This document shows, one piece after another, positions 12,386 through 22,785 of a stretch of DNA of 64,000 nt; the stretch's first letter is position 1; every line of letters begins with the position of its first letter. The position numbers and the translations under genes are program-made. Below the pieces are notes generated by a model, which saw only the letters and a program-made list of their open reading frames with translations, did not search any database and was not told the origin of the DNA. The DNA lies in NCBI GenBank assembly GCA_012103505.1, contig WLWP01000001.1, positions 4,092,001-4,156,000 on the forward strand, in the 5' to 3' direction. The DNA comes from Pseudomonadales bacterium. GTDB taxonomy: Bacteria; Pseudomonadota; Gammaproteobacteria; Pseudomonadales; Azotimanducaceae.

Positions 12386-13048
12386 CTAGTCGACGTTTGA
12401 TGCAGTAAATTGCTCGACGAGAACCCCTGATGGGTTTTTGTTTTGCTCATCCATATAGGCCGAGAACTCAGGGATTGGCGCACCGTGAAACTTAGAGTAC
12501 GCATCCCAACTGTCATATTGCATGACGTAGAACATCCGATTCAGGCGATCTACAGCCACCGTTACCCGGGCTCCTGCTTTTTCATGAATCGGTTTCGCAC
12601 CGAGGCCGCCTTGAATCAAACGAGAAAGCTGACCAGGTAGCGCCTCCCATATGTAGACTTCTCGTACAGCGCCGCCTTCTCCCGCAGAAACCGTCTCAAG
12701 CAAATAATGATCGATTCGCTCTGCTTGGGGGTCGGCATTTGCATCTTTCCAGAATTCCGCCTGTTTTGGATCCTCGCCCACCGCCTTATAGAAATTGTTC
12801 CACGCGGCGTAATCGGTGTGGATGGTTGCGTAGTACATCCGCCCTACCAAATCAGTAGAGACGACGATCGGTGTGCCATGCTTTTCTTGAATCGATTTTG
12901 ACTTTAGGGCGCTCTGGACCATACCCGGATTTGAATTTGGCTTGCTTGCAATAGCTTTCCAAACGGCGACTTCTATTATGTCCGCCTGTGCTGAAGCTCC
13001 GAGTAAACACAAGCTGACTAAGAACGCACTAATTTTGGTAATGCTCAT
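12386..13048 (-). CDS. Secreted protein with two tandem alpha/beta-barrel-like repeats
   Basis: A 220-aa protein with a signal peptide (cleavage after ASAQA). The mature part contains two homologous halves of about 95 residues. Each starts with an (E)V-x-(I/V)W-x-A strand (IEVAVWKAI; REVYIWEAL) and carries an IxEKxGxxxxVxxDxxxRMxY segment, then an aromatic/acidic end. The pattern resembles ferredoxin-like dimeric alpha/beta barrel (ABM/NIPSNAP-type) domains, so one chain may form the usual two-domain barrel by itself. The start at ATG 13048 has GGAAGGA upstream. Function unknown. Confidence 0.75.
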   Translation of the reverse strand: MSITKISAFLVSLCLLGASAQADIIEVAVWKAIASKPNSNPGMVQSALKSKSIQEKHGTPIVVSTDLVGRMYYATIHTDYAAWNNFYKAVGEDPKQAEFWKDANADPQAERIDHYLLETVSAGEGGAVREVYIWEALPGQLSRLIQGGLGAKPIHEKAGARVTVAVDRLNRMFYVMQYDSWDAYSKFHGAPIPEFSAYMDEQNKNPSGVLVEQFTASNVD

Positions 13049-13184
13049 ATCTGTCTTCCTTCCGTTGTTCGGACCGGAAGGTATAACACAGAGAATATTG
13101 TAGGACAATCTAAAGGCTGGCAGGTAAAGGCAGGGACATGCACAAAAGACGAGCAAAAAAGACGAGCAAAGACACAGAAAATCA

Positions 13185-13204
13185 GGCGCAGATCTAGCTG
13201 CGCC
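13185..13204 (-). terminator. Probable terminator of the gltBD operon
   Basis: GGCGCAG and CTGCGCC form a perfect 7-bp stem with a 6-base loop. On the minus strand it is followed by TGATTTTCTGTGTCTTTG. It lies 50 bases downstream of the gltD stop. Next to it (13144-13172) is a short direct repeat of aaaagacgagca. Confidence 0.6.
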
Positions 13205-13253
13205 ACTTTAGCCGCGGTAGGGGCGACTCGGTTTGTGAGAATTCGAACCCGAA

Positions 13254-14717
13254 CTATGGCAGTTCGGTTGACCCCATGAGGTAGCGGTCGATCTCGCGAG
13301 CGGCTTCTCTGCCTTCGTTGATTGCTCGAACGACCAAGGATTGACCGCGTCGACAGTCACCTGCTGCGAATACACCATCGACGTTAGTGTTATATGTTCC
13401 GTATCCAGCGAGGTAATTCGAACGCTCGTCATACTCGATATTCAGGGGTTCACTCACGGCGTGTTCTGGGCCTAAGAAGCCCATCGCTAACAGAACGAGG
13501 TCTGCTGGCCAGTCTCGTTCTGAGCCTTCAATGTTGCGAAACTGCCCGTCCACCATTTCCACATCGACCGTTCTCACGCCAGTGAGGTTACCGTTGTCGT
13601 CGCCGACGAAATTCAGCGATGAAATACTATAAACCCGTGGGTCTTCACCCTGGATGTGTTCTGCTTCTTGGTGACCATAGTCGACGCGGAAGATACGTGG
13701 CCATGTTGGCCAAGGATTGTTCGCCGCGCGATCTTCCGGTGGTCTCGGAAAGAGTTCGAAGTTCACAAGGCTCTTGCACCCGTGGCGCAAAGAAGTACCG
13801 ATACAGTCGGTACCAGTATCACCGCCGCCGATGACGATAACGTCTTTGTCTTTGGCTGAGATGTAATTGCCATCTTCGTGGTTGGAGTCGAGCAAGCTCT
13901 TTGTATTAGCCGTCAAAAAGTCCATTGCATAATGGACGCCGTTGAATTCCCGCCCAGGAATAGGTAAATCACGAGGTACTGTCGCCCCGGTTGTCAGTAA
14001 GACGGCGTCTTTTGCTCCCTTGAGATCACTCACTGAAACAGATCCGTTAGATCCATCGCCGACTGGCGAGTTGACAAGAAACTCAACGCCTTCATCGCGC
14101 AGGATCTGAACACGTCGTTCGACGACTTCGTTCTTGGCAAGTTTCATGTTGGGGATACCGTACATGAGTAAACCGCCAACGCGATCGGCACGTTCGTATA
14201 CTGATACTTGGTGGCCTGCTTTGTTAAGTTGATCGGCAGCCGCGAGGCCCGCAGGTCCGGCTCCTACGATCGCGACGTTCTTACCGCTACGCGACGAAGG
14301 AGGGGTAGCAACAATCCAACCTTCTTCATAGCCGCGATCAACGATGGCCATTTCGATGTTTTTAATCGTAACAGCCGGGTCGGTAATACCGAGGACGCAG
14401 GAGCCTTCGCAGGGCGCAGGGCAAACGCGCCCAGTAAACTCCGGAAAATTGTTAGTTTTGTGGAGGCGATCTAAGGCATCGCGCCACTGACCTCGGTAGA
14501 CGAGATCGTTCCATTCAGGAATGAGATTATGAATAGGGCATCCGTCTTCCGATTGACAGAATGGCACACCACAGTCCATGCAACGGGCACCCTGTGTGGT
14601 AAGACGCTCGACGTCGTGTGCGGTATAAATTTCTTTGAAATCCAGCAGTCGCTCGGCGGGATCGCGATAAGGCGCCGCGTTGCGAGGGAATTCCATAAAT
14701 CCAGTTGGCTTACCCAT
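13254..14717 (-). CDS. gltD: Glutamate synthase (NADPH) small subunit
   Basis: Transfers electrons from NADPH via FAD and iron-sulfur clusters to GltB for glutamate formation. It is 487 aa, full length. N-terminal 4Fe-4S cysteines are seen in CMDCGVPFC and CPAPCEGSC. The FAD motif is [11 protein letters not shown] and the NADPH motif GGGDTGTDC; the C-terminal FAD motif is [15 protein letters not shown]. It lies 52 bp after gltB on the same strand and is certainly co-transcribed. Confidence 0.98.
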   Translation of the reverse strand: MGKPTGFMEFPRNAAPYRDPAERLLDFKEIYTAHDVERLTTQGARCMDCGVPFCQSEDGCPIHNLIPEWNDLVYRGQWRDALDRLHKTNNFPEFTGRVCPAPCEGSCVLGITDPAVTIKNIEMAIVDRGYEEGWIVATPPSSRSGKNVAIVGAGPAGLAAADQLNKAGHQVSVYERADRVGGLLMYGIPNMKLAKNEVVERRVQILRDEGVEFLVNSPVGDGSNGSVSVSDLKGAKDAVLLTTGATVPRDLPIPGREFNGVHYAMDFLTANTKSLLDSNHEDGNYISAKDKDVIVIGGGDTGTDCIGTSLRHGCKSLVNFELFPRPPEDRAANNPWPTWPRIFRVDYGHQEAEHIQGEDPRVYSISSLNFVGDDNGNLTGVRTVDVEMVDGQFRNIEGSERDWPADLVLLAMGFLGPEHAVSEPLNIEYDERSNYLAGYGTYNTNVDGVFAAGDCRRGQSLVVRAINEGREAAREIDRYLMGSTELP

Positions 14718-14769
14718 AAATTCTTGTTCTTAGCTGTCTTCTTGTGTCTAGTGAGGTAGCTGCTAGAAG

Positions 14770-17700
14770 CTATCCGGCACTCACTTGCTTGCGCTCTTCC
14801 AAGACGCGTTTGTAGTCGGTTGGCATTACCTTGATGAACTGTTGTAGGGATTGTTCCCAGTTATCTAGTAAGGCGCTTGCGACCGTTGACCCTGTATAGG
14901 TCTGGTGATTTCGGATCATCGTTTCTAGCTCGGTAATGTCTGCAGCAGACTCCAAGCGTTCGAGCTCCACCATCTCCATATTGCATTGGGTGTCGAATTG
15001 ATTCTGTGGATCCCAAATATAGGCGATACCACCGCTCATGCCTGCGGCGAAGTTGCGACCAGTTGGTCCGAGAACGGCAATTCTTCCACCAGTCATGTAT
15101 TCACAACCATGGTCGCCAACACCTTCAATTACGGTTGTTGCGCCCGAATTTCGAACACAGAATCGTTCTGCTGCCATGCCCCTAAAGTAGGCTTCACCAG
15201 ATGTCGCCCCATACAAAGCAACATTACCGATGAGGATATTTTCCTCTGGCTTAAATTGTGAATTCTTTGGTGGATAGATAATGAGCTTTCCGCCTGATAA
15301 CCCCTTGCCTGTGAAGTCGTTCGCATCGCCCTCAACTTCCAAGGTGACGCCTTTAGCGAGCCAACAACCGAAGCTCTGTCCGGCACTACCGTTGAACTTA
15401 AAGTGGATGGTGTCGTCGGGGAGCATTTGTGGACCTACCTCGCGAATGATCCTGTTCGAGAGCATCGCGCCGACTACGCGGTTGGTATTGACGATATCCA
15501 TTTCAGCATTGACCTGCGTGCCATCCTTAAGAGCAGGTGCCGCAAGTTCCATCAGCTTGTTGTCGAGTGCACGATCTAGTTGGTGGTCCTGGTCATGTTG
15601 AGCGAAAGCGCCAAGAAACTCAGATGGCACCTGGGCTGGGGTTAGGATCTCGGTTAAATCAAGGCCAATCGCCTTCCAGTGATCAACCGCTGCATTGACG
15701 TCAAGAAGATCTACCCGTCCGACCATTTCGTTGATCGTTCGAATGCCAAGCTCAGCCATAATCTGCCGTAGTTCTCTTGCCACCATGAACATGTAGTTGA
15801 CGACGTGCTCTGGCGCGCCAGCGAACTTTTCACGCAATGCTGGATCTTGAGTCGCGATTCCGACTGGACAAGTATTTAGATGACACTTACGCATCATTAT
15901 GCAGCCAAGTGCAATGAGTGGCGCTGTCGCAAAACCGAATTCTTCGGCGCCCAAGAGGCATGCGATAGCCACGTCACGTCCAGTCTTAAGCTGACCGTCA
16001 GTCTGCAATACGACGCGCGAGCGAAGATTGTTCATCACAAGTGTTTGGTGGGTCTCGGCTATGCCTAGCTCCCAAGGGACGCCTGCGTGCTTGATAGACG
16101 TGAGCGGTGAGGCTCCCGTGCCACCGGTATCCCCCGCGATCACCAAGTGATCTGCGCGTGCCTTGGTGACACCTGCAGCGACAGTCCCTACACCAATTTC
16201 GGCACCAAGTTTGACGCTGATGCGAGCCTTAGGATTACCGTTTTTGAGGTCATGAATGAGTTGCGCCATGTCCTCGATTGAATAGATGTCGTGGTGTGGC
16301 GGCGGGCTGATTAGGCCTACGCCAGGAGTTGAATGCCGCAACCCAGCAATGTAGTCGTCGACTTTACCACCTGGCAGCTCGCCGCCTTCGCCAGGCTTGG
16401 CGCCTTGGATGATCTTGATTTGCAGTTCATCGGCGTTGGTTAGGTAGTTGATCGTGACACCAAAGCGGCCGCTCGCTACTTGCTTGATGGCAGAGCGCTT
16501 GGAGTCACCGTTGGGTAACGTTTTGAATCGCTCTGGATCTTCTCCGCCCTCGCCTGTGTTGGACTTGCCACCTAACCGGTTCATGGCGAGTGCCAAAGAC
16601 TCATGGGCTTCAGCACTGATCGAACCGAAACTCATCGCACCCGTCGCAAAACGCTTGACGATATCGGATTCGGTTTCCACCTCGCTGATATCTACCGCTT
16701 CGGTCTCTTTGAAGGTCAACAACCCGCGCAGGGTGGACTGACGCGTGTTCTCATCGTTCATGTGACTGGCGAAAGTCCAATAAGCGTCTTCGCTATTGGT
16801 TCGTACTGCATTTTGCAGTGAGGCTACAGCCTCTGGATCCCACATGTGGGTATCGCCATGGCGGCGCCAATGGAAGTCGCCAGGGTTTGGTAACACGCTG
16901 AGCGGAATCACGTTACGGTCTGGGTAGCCGAAGTCGTGGCGCTTTTGCATTTCTTCGGCTAAAACTTCGAGGCCCACACCTTGTACACGTGAGGCGGTGC
17001 CGGTGAATGCAAGGCTGATCACGTCGTCTGCGAGACCTACAGCTTCGAATATCTGCGCCCCCTTATAGGATTGCAGTGTTGATATACCCATTTTGGCCAT
17101 CACTTTGAGCATGCCTTTGGCAACGGCCTTGCGATAGGCAGCAACGATGTCGTCATCGCTTTGAACATGAGCTATACCGTCCAGGCGCCCCATTGCACGT
17201 GCATCCCATAGAGACTCGAACGCCAAATAAGGGTTAATCGCGTCTGCACCGTAGCCAACCAACAAACAGTGGTGGTGCACTTCGCGGGCTTCACCACTTT
17301 CGAGGACTAGCCCGATTTGTGTGCGGGCATGTGCTTTGACTAAGTGTTGATGCACGCAGCCGACGGCGAGCAAAGAACTGATCGCGATGCGGTCTTGGCT
17401 TACTGAGCGGTCGGAAAGCACGACCAAACTAAAGCCTTCAGCGATAGCGCTATGTGCTTGTTCACTGATCCGTGTCAGCGCTTCGACCAATCCTTCCCGA
17501 CCACTCATACTTGGATAGGTGATGTCGATCGTCTTGCTGCGCCAACCCCTGTGATCCATGTCCTTTAGGGAAGTGAGTTCGGAGTTGGATAAAATCGGAT
17601 GCGGTATGCAGAGTCGATGCGCATGCGCGGCTGTCGTTTCCAGCAGATTTTTCTCGGGTCCGATGTAGCAATCGAGTGCCATAATGACTTCTTCACGGAT

Positions 17701-19332
17701 CGAATCGATCGCGGGATTAGTCACTTGCGCGAAACGCTGTTTGAAGTAGTCGTACAGCATGCGCGGCTTGGTGCTCATAACAGCAAGGGCTGCGTCATTA
17801 CCCATCGATCCCAGTGGATCACGTAGCTCTGAAACCATCGGTTGCAACATGAACTGCATGGTTTCTTGGGTGTAGCCAAACGCCTGCATACGTTGTGTGA
17901 GTGTACCTTTGTCTAAACCGGCACCGATGGCCTCTGGTACGTCAGCCAGATCAAGGCGCTGTTCAGCTAGCCAATCTGCATAGGGACGACGTCCGGCGAG
18001 GTCTGTCTTTAGTTCTTCGTCAGGGATCATTCGTCCTTGTTCGAAGTCGATCAGAAAGATTTTTCCAGGCTGTAAGCGTCCCTTGGATATCACGCGTTCT
18101 GGATCAACCGGCACGACACCCACTTCAGAAGCCATGATGCACTTGTCATCGTCGGTGATGTAATAGCGCGACGGGCGCAGTCCATTTCGGTCAAGTACCG
18201 CACCTATATAGGTGCCATCAGTAAAGGCAATCGACGCTGGACCATCCCAGGGTTCCATGAGTGATGAGTGATACTCATAGAAAGCTTTCTTATCTTCGGT
18301 CATCGTCGCGTGTTGTTGCCAGGCCTCGGGAATCATCATGAGGACCGCTTCTTGTAGCTTGCGGCCTGACATCAGCAAGAATTCTAAAACGTTATCGAAG
18401 TTACCCGAGTCAGAGCAGTCCGGTTCGACGATTGGAAAGAGCTTCTCAAGATCCGCGCCGAACAATTCTGATTCGGCCACACCTTGGCGTGCGTTCATGC
18501 TATTAACGTTGCCTAGAAGGGTGTTGATTTCTCCGTTGTGGCTCATGAAGCGATTAGGTTGCGCTCGATCCCACGAAGGAAATGTGTTTGTACTAAATCG
18601 AGAATGGACCATAGCGAGATGACTTTCGTAGGTCTCGTTTTGTAGGTCCTTAAAGAAAGGAAATAGCTGATCTGGGGTCAGCATGCCTTTGAAGATGATT
18701 ACTTTGGATGACAGTGAACAGACGTACAAAAGCTTACGCTCGAGTAGGCTTTCGTCGCTCCGAAGTACATGGGAGCTGTGTTTACGGATGAGGTAGAGCT
18801 TGCGCTCGAAATCATCGCCAGTGAGCCCGTCTTCTGCTGCGATATACAGCTGATCAAAATGTGGCATCGCTGAGCGGGCGGCATTGCCGATATCGGCTGC
18901 ATCTGGATCAGTGGGTAGCGTTCGCCAGCCGATTAGAGTCTGCCCAGCAGCGACTATCTGTTCCTCGAAAACCTGACGGCATTTAGCGCGCTCGTCTGGG
19001 TCATTAGGCATGAAGACATTGCCGACACCGTAGGTCCCTGGACTCGGCAAGCTCGTCGCGAATTCTTTTTCGGAAACCTCATTGAGTAACTTGTGGGGAA
19101 GTGCGGTCAGGATACCGGCACCGTCTCCCGTGTTCTTTTCGTAGCCGACGCCACCGCGGTGTTCCATACAGCAGTTCATGTGCACAGCATCCGCGACAAT
19201 TTGGTGGCTCGCCCGACCTTTGATGTCGCATATAAAGCCAACCCCGCAGCTGTCTTTTTCATTGCTGGGGTCGTAAAGGCCATGCTTTGCGGGCAAGGCG
19301 CCGATTAAACTCTGCGTCATGTCTCTACTCAT
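14770..19332 (-). CDS. gltB: Glutamate synthase (NADPH) large subunit
   Basis: Makes two glutamates from glutamine and 2-oxoglutarate. About 1520 aa. The N-terminal class II amidotransferase begins at CGVGF; Cys29 becomes the nucleophile after a short propeptide is removed. The central and FMN-binding synthase domains follow (GEGGEDPERF, SVKLGAEIGVGTVAAGV, AGDTGGTGASPL). The 3Fe-4S cysteines are in CIMMRKCHLNTCPVG, and the C-terminal beta-helix (GXXGXXXG) region closes the protein. ATG 19332 is preferred; TTG 19341 is also in frame. Its upstream region holds several palindromes. Confidence 0.98.
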   Translation of the reverse strand: MSRDMTQSLIGALPAKHGLYDPSNEKDSCGVGFICDIKGRASHQIVADAVHMNCCMEHRGGVGYEKNTGDGAGILTALPHKLLNEVSEKEFATSLPSPGTYGVGNVFMPNDPDERAKCRQVFEEQIVAAGQTLIGWRTLPTDPDAADIGNAARSAMPHFDQLYIAAEDGLTGDDFERKLYLIRKHSSHVLRSDESLLERKLLYVCSLSSKVIIFKGMLTPDQLFPFFKDLQNETYESHLAMVHSRFSTNTFPSWDRAQPNRFMSHNGEINTLLGNVNSMNARQGVAESELFGADLEKLFPIVEPDCSDSGNFDNVLEFLLMSGRKLQEAVLMMIPEAWQQHATMTEDKKAFYEYHSSLMEPWDGPASIAFTDGTYIGAVLDRNGLRPSRYYITDDDKCIMASEVGVVPVDPERVISKGRLQPGKIFLIDFEQGRMIPDEELKTDLAGRRPYADWLAEQRLDLADVPEAIGAGLDKGTLTQRMQAFGYTQETMQFMLQPMVSELRDPLGSMGNDAALAVMSTKPRMLYDYFKQRFAQVTNPAIDSIREEVIMALDCYIGPEKNLLETTAAHAHRLCIPHPILSNSELTSLKDMDHRGWRSKTIDITYPSMSGREGLVEALTRISEQAHSAIAEGFSLVVLSDRSVSQDRIAISSLLAVGCVHQHLVKAHARTQIGLVLESGEAREVHHHCLLVGYGADAINPYLAFESLWDARAMGRLDGIAHVQSDDDIVAAYRKAVAKGMLKVMAKMGISTLQSYKGAQIFEAVGLADDVISLAFTGTASRVQGVGLEVLAEEMQKRHDFGYPDRNVIPLSVLPNPGDFHWRRHGDTHMWDPEAVASLQNAVRTNSEDAYWTFASHMNDENTRQSTLRGLLTFKETEAVDISEVETESDIVKRFATGAMSFGSISAEAHESLALAMNRLGGKSNTGEGGEDPERFKTLPNGDSKRSAIKQVASGRFGVTINYLTNADELQIKIIQGAKPGEGGELPGGKVDDYIAGLRHSTPGVGLISPPPHHDIYSIEDMAQLIHDLKNGNPKARISVKLGAEIGVGTVAAGVTKARADHLVIAGDTGGTGASPLTSIKHAGVPWELGIAETHQTLVMNNLRSRVVLQTDGQLKTGRDVAIACLLGAEEFGFATAPLIALGCIMMRKCHLNTCPVGIATQDPALREKFAGAPEHVVNYMFMVARELRQIMAELGIRTINEMVGRVDLLDVNAAVDHWKAIGLDLTEILTPAQVPSEFLGAFAQHDQDHQLDRALDNKLMELAAPALKDGTQVNAEMDIVNTNRVVGAMLSNRIIREVGPQMLPDDTIHFKFNGSAGQSFGCWLAKGVTLEVEGDANDFTGKGLSGGKLIIYPPKNSQFKPEENILIGNVALYGATSGEAYFRGMAAERFCVRNSGATTVIEGVGDHGCEYMTGGRIAVLGPTGRNFAAGMSGGIAYIWDPQNQFDTQCNMEMVELERLESAADITELETMIRNHQTYTGSTVASALLDNWEQSLQQFIKVMPTDYKRVLEERKQVSAG

Positions 19333-19719
19333 ATTGCTCAAATCGGGGAGTTAAATTTGGGACACTGCAGCCGACATATATGCCAATCGACAGTCCCTGA
19401 TCTCCCAATCCTGTGCACTCAACTCGTCATCAAACGCGGCCGGGTCTTTTTCCCGGAGGCGACGAAGCCCGTCTGCTCAAATTTTTGAGCGGACTCTGAG
19501 CCTGTGAATTACTGCCTGCGGATGCTTAAGTCTTTGTTCTTATTATGTTTTTCTTACGTTTTATGTACGCTTTTACAGCGTTATCGCTGGTCGTGGCCGC
19601 AGGCAAACGGCGTGCAAACAGTGCGAAGGGCGAAACATCTCAAAATTCGGCCGTTTAATCAAGTTTGACCTGGTTTTGCCTCTCGGAGCGCTACTGCTAA
19701 GCCATTGATTTTGGGGAAT
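19333..19719. promoter_or_regulatory. 387-bp non-coding region upstream of gltB
   Basis: No convincing gene. It should hold the gltB promoter and leader. Visible structure: a near-24-bp palindrome centred at 19482-19483 (GCTCAAA TT TTTGAGC with matching flanks GTCT/GGAC), a GACG-loop-CGTC hairpin at 19461-19473, a CCGGG-7-CCCGG hairpin at 19440-19456, an AGCG-TTAT-CGCT element near 19577-19588, and an A/T-rich stretch around 19520-19570 suited to a promoter read leftwards. This is also the region downstream of the acetyltransferase gene. Confidence 0.55.
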
Positions 19720-20517
19720 TTAGGACGCGATTCGGTACCAATACTCGTGGCTATGTTTGAAGTTGAGCTCTTCGTACAGAGCGTGGGCTGGGTTGTTGTC
19801 ATCCACGACCTGTAGATAAGCTCGATGAGCACCGCGACTCTGGCCCCAATTGAGAAGGCCAGTTACCAAACGGCGCCCTAAACCGCTGCGTCTTTTTTCT
19901 GGATGCGTATAGATGTCGAACAGACCGATGAGTTCATGTTCAACGACGCCGAGTCCGCAAGCGACAGGATTGTCGCCCTCCATCATCACTGCGAAGGCAC
20001 ATTCTCCGGCGATGCCCTTGAGAATTAGATTATGCAGGGTTGCGGCCGGATCCCCCATCCCAGTCAGGTAGCAATAGACCTTCAGCCATTGTTCTAAAGT
20101 GAGCAGCGTGATCGCAGAGCCTTGGTCGGTACTGGCCAATGGACAGGTGAGGACATCGCAACGCTCCCGTATCTCGTAGCCACGCTCCGCTAATAGCTCA
20201 TCAAGCTGGGCTGTGTTGCGGTCGCTGATGGAGGTGAGTCTAAAAACGGTTTGTAGCTGCTCGCGGGCATACAAGTTTTCGCAGTAGCGAATTTTGTCCA
20301 GCAGCGTCTCTTCGGTTTCAGTCTTAAAGGCTGGGTAGACGGGCACGATGCTATTGGATCGCTTAGTGAAACCTTTACTAAAACGCAGTACCCACCCGTC
20401 GAGCAAAATCTGCTGCATGGCGGGCCAGGCATTCATAGACGCTTCCTCGATTCGGTGAGCCAAGCGTCTGTTGACCGGTGCAGATGGTATCGAAGTTATC
20501 GAAGAGGCTTTGCTCAT
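19720..20517 (-). CDS. GNAT-family N-acetyltransferase
   Basis: A 265-aa cytoplasmic protein. The C-terminal GNAT domain (about 130-265) shows an acetyl-CoA loop in [10 protein letters not shown] and the following beta-5/alpha-4 with [30 protein letters not shown], typical of RimI-like enzymes. The N-terminal half ([27 protein letters not shown]) is the conserved extension seen in a subfamily of two-part GNATs. The start is set at ATG 20517; the longer frame would run into the mdh leader. Substrate unknown. Divergent from mdh. Confidence 0.85.
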   Translation of the reverse strand: MSKASSITSIPSAPVNRRLAHRIEEASMNAWPAMQQILLDGWVLRFSKGFTKRSNSIVPVYPAFKTETEETLLDKIRYCENLYAREQLQTVFRLTSISDRNTAQLDELLAERGYEIRERCDVLTCPLASTDQGSAITLLTLEQWLKVYCYLTGMGDPAATLHNLILKGIAGECAFAVMMEGDNPVACGLGVVEHELIGLFDIYTHPEKRRSGLGRRLVTGLLNWGQSRGAHRAYLQVVDDNNPAHALYEELNFKHSHEYWYRIAS

Positions 20518-20616
20518 AGAGTCATCATACTCAATCACTGGGATTGGTGGGGTAGTTTCACTTACAATACGCGCCCGCAAATTTTCAATCGAAGAACAAC
20601 TCAACCGAGAATAATT

Positions 20617-21591
20617 ATGAAAGAACCTGTACGCGTCACCATCACCGGACCTGCTGGTCAAATTGGCTATGCCTTGCTTTTTAGAGTTGCCTCTGGCGCC
20701 ATGCTAGGACCCGATCAACCCGTTATTTTGCAGCTGTTGGAAATCACTCCTGCATTGGATGCGCTGAAAGGTGTGGTGATGGAGTTGGATGATTGTGCTT
20801 TCCCACTGTTAGCTGGTGTCGTGCAGACGGATGATGCGAACGTTGCTTTCAAAGACACAGACTATGCACTTTTAGTTGGTTCTCGACCTCGCGGTCCGGG
20901 AATGGAACGTAAAGATTTGTTGGAAGCGAACGCCGCTATTTTCTCTGCGCAAGGTAAAGCGCTCAATGACCACGCGTCGCGTGATGTCAGAGTTTTGGTT
21001 GTGGGAAACCCTGCAAACACGAATTGCTTGATCGCACAGCGCAACGCACCGGATCTAGAGCCGCGTAATTTTACGGCAATGACCCGGCTCGACCACAACC
21101 GTGCCATGGCGCAGTTGGCCCAGAAGGCAGGCAAGCACGTCAGCGACGTTGACGGTTTGTGTATTTGGGGTAACCACTCGGCGACACAATATCCTGACAT
21201 ACACAGAGCGAGTGTTGCTGGGACGGCAGCGATGAGCCTCATTGATATGGATTGGTACGAAAACGATTTCATCCCAACAGTGCAGCAACGCGGTGCCGCG
21301 ATCATTGATGCGCGAGGAGCTTCTAGTGCAGCTTCAGCAGCCAATGCAGCGATCGATCACATGCACGACTGGGCACTGGGTGCGGACGGTATCGTCAGCA
21401 TGGGTGTCTTTTCCGATGGCAGTTACGATATTCCAGAAGGCTTGATCTACTCGTTCCCTGTGCGTTGTGCAGGTGGAGACTGGGCCATCGAACAGGGAGT
21501 GGACGTTAACGACTTTAGCCGTGGCAAGATGGATGCAACGGCGAACGAGTTAGCTGAAGAACGCGACGCAGTCGCACACCTGTTACCGTAA
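20617..21591 (+). CDS. mdh: Malate dehydrogenase
   Basis: NAD-dependent oxidation of malate to oxaloacetate in the TCA cycle. It is 324 aa, of the cytosolic-type (type 2) MDH family. N-terminal Rossmann motif [14 protein letters not shown], substrate arginines around [31 protein letters not shown], and the catalytic His in [12 protein letters not shown]. The start is ATG 20617; the open frame extends upstream, but the family begins at [11 protein letters not shown] 99-bp gap separates it from the divergent acetyltransferase. Confidence 0.97.
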   Translation: MKEPVRVTITGPAGQIGYALLFRVASGAMLGPDQPVILQLLEITPALDALKGVVMELDDCAFPLLAGVVQTDDANVAFKDTDYALLVGSRPRGPGMERKDLLEANAAIFSAQGKALNDHASRDVRVLVVGNPANTNCLIAQRNAPDLEPRNFTAMTRLDHNRAMAQLAQKAGKHVSDVDGLCIWGNHSATQYPDIHRASVAGTAAMSLIDMDWYENDFIPTVQQRGAAIIDARGASSAASAANAAIDHMHDWALGADGIVSMGVFSDGSYDIPEGLIYSFPVRCAGGDWAIEQGVDVNDFSRGKMDATANELAEERDAVAHLLP

Positions 21592-21628
21592 GTTAGAGCT
21601 GAAAGAGAACCTGTTTCGGGGAGACGAC

Positions 21629-22777
21629 ATGAGCGAAATACGTGAATTCAAAATTGCCGCCACAGATGCGGCTCTGGATGATTTAGAGCGACGGCTAGCG
21701 CAAACGCGTTTCCCTGATGCACAAACCCCGGATGATTGGAGCCAGGGAGTGCCTCTAGCCTATGCCCAGGAACTCGTCAGCTATTGGCAGGGGAAGTATG
21801 ACTGGCGCGCGCGTGAGCAGTACTTCAATCGCCACCCGCAATACAAGACGGAAATATCTGGTCTCGATATTCACTTCCTACATGTGGTGAGTCCGCATGC
21901 CGAAGCGCGTCCGCTGTTGATCACACATGGGTGGCCTGGTTCAGTGGTGGAATTTCACAAGGTGATTGATCCGTTGGTTGATCCAGTTGCACATGGCGGT
22001 GACGCGGCCGATGCATTTCACGTGATCTGTCCGTCGCTACCGGGTTATGGATTTTCCGATAAACCAAGCGTGACCGGTTGGGGGGTCGAGAAAATTGCGG
22101 AAGCTTGGGATGAACTGATGCTGCGGTTGGGCTACGACCAGTACTTTGCTCAGGGTGGCGATTGGGGTTCAGCAGTGACGACCGCAATAGGGATACAGAA
22201 CAGAGGAGCTTGTGTCGGTATTCATGTCAACATGCCCAATGCGCGTGCCACAAAAGAAGCGCTATCTAATCCCGATGAAGCAGATAAGCGCGCGCTGGCA
22301 GGCGCTGCGTACTATCAGGAGTGGGGTGCAGGCTACTCTAAGCAACAAAGCACTCGTCCACAGACGTTGGGTTATGCGCTGGTAGATTCTCCGGTCGGTC
22401 AAGCGATGTGGATCATCGAGAAGTTCTATGAATGGACTGATTGTGATGGGCACCCTGAAAGTGTGTTGAGCAAAGAGGAGCTCCTCGACAACGTCATGTT
22501 CTATTGGTTGGAAGGCAACGGTGCGTCCTCAGGACGCCTTTATTGGGAAAGCTTCAATCAAGCCTTTGGTGGTGATGGACCGAATACTGTCCCCCTTCCC
22601 ACCGGGTGCAGTATTTTCCCTAAGGAAATTGTACCGACACCCAGAAGTTGGGCGGAGAAACGCTACACCAATATCATTTATTGGAACGAGCTGGACAAAG
22701 GCGGTCACTTTGCCGCCTTCGAGCAACCGGAACTCTTCATTGAAGAACTCCGGCGCTGTTTCAAACTTATGCGCTAA
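21629..22777 (+). CDS. Epoxide hydrolase (microsomal-type N-terminal domain)
   Basis: Alpha/beta hydrolase that opens epoxides to diols. 382 aa. The N-terminal EHN lid domain (about 1-105) wraps the core. Oxyanion motif HGWPGS, nucleophile Asp in QGGDWGS, catalytic His in GGHFAAFEQP, and C-terminal acid near the ENG/ASS region. Its 3' end faces the amidohydrolase gene 8 bp away. No signal peptide, so it is cytoplasmic. The natural substrate is unknown. Confidence 0.92.
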   Translation: MSEIREFKIAATDAALDDLERRLAQTRFPDAQTPDDWSQGVPLAYAQELVSYWQGKYDWRAREQYFNRHPQYKTEISGLDIHFLHVVSPHAEARPLLITHGWPGSVVEFHKVIDPLVDPVAHGGDAADAFHVICPSLPGYGFSDKPSVTGWGVEKIAEAWDELMLRLGYDQYFAQGGDWGSAVTTAIGIQNRGACVGIHVNMPNARATKEALSNPDEADKRALAGAAYYQEWGAGYSKQQSTRPQTLGYALVDSPVGQAMWIIEKFYEWTDCDGHPESVLSKEELLDNVMFYWLEGNGASSGRLYWESFNQAFGGDGPNTVPLPTGCSIFPKEIVPTPRSWAEKRYTNIIYWNELDKGGHFAAFEQPELFIEELRRCFKLMR

Positions 22778-22785
22778 TGGACCAG

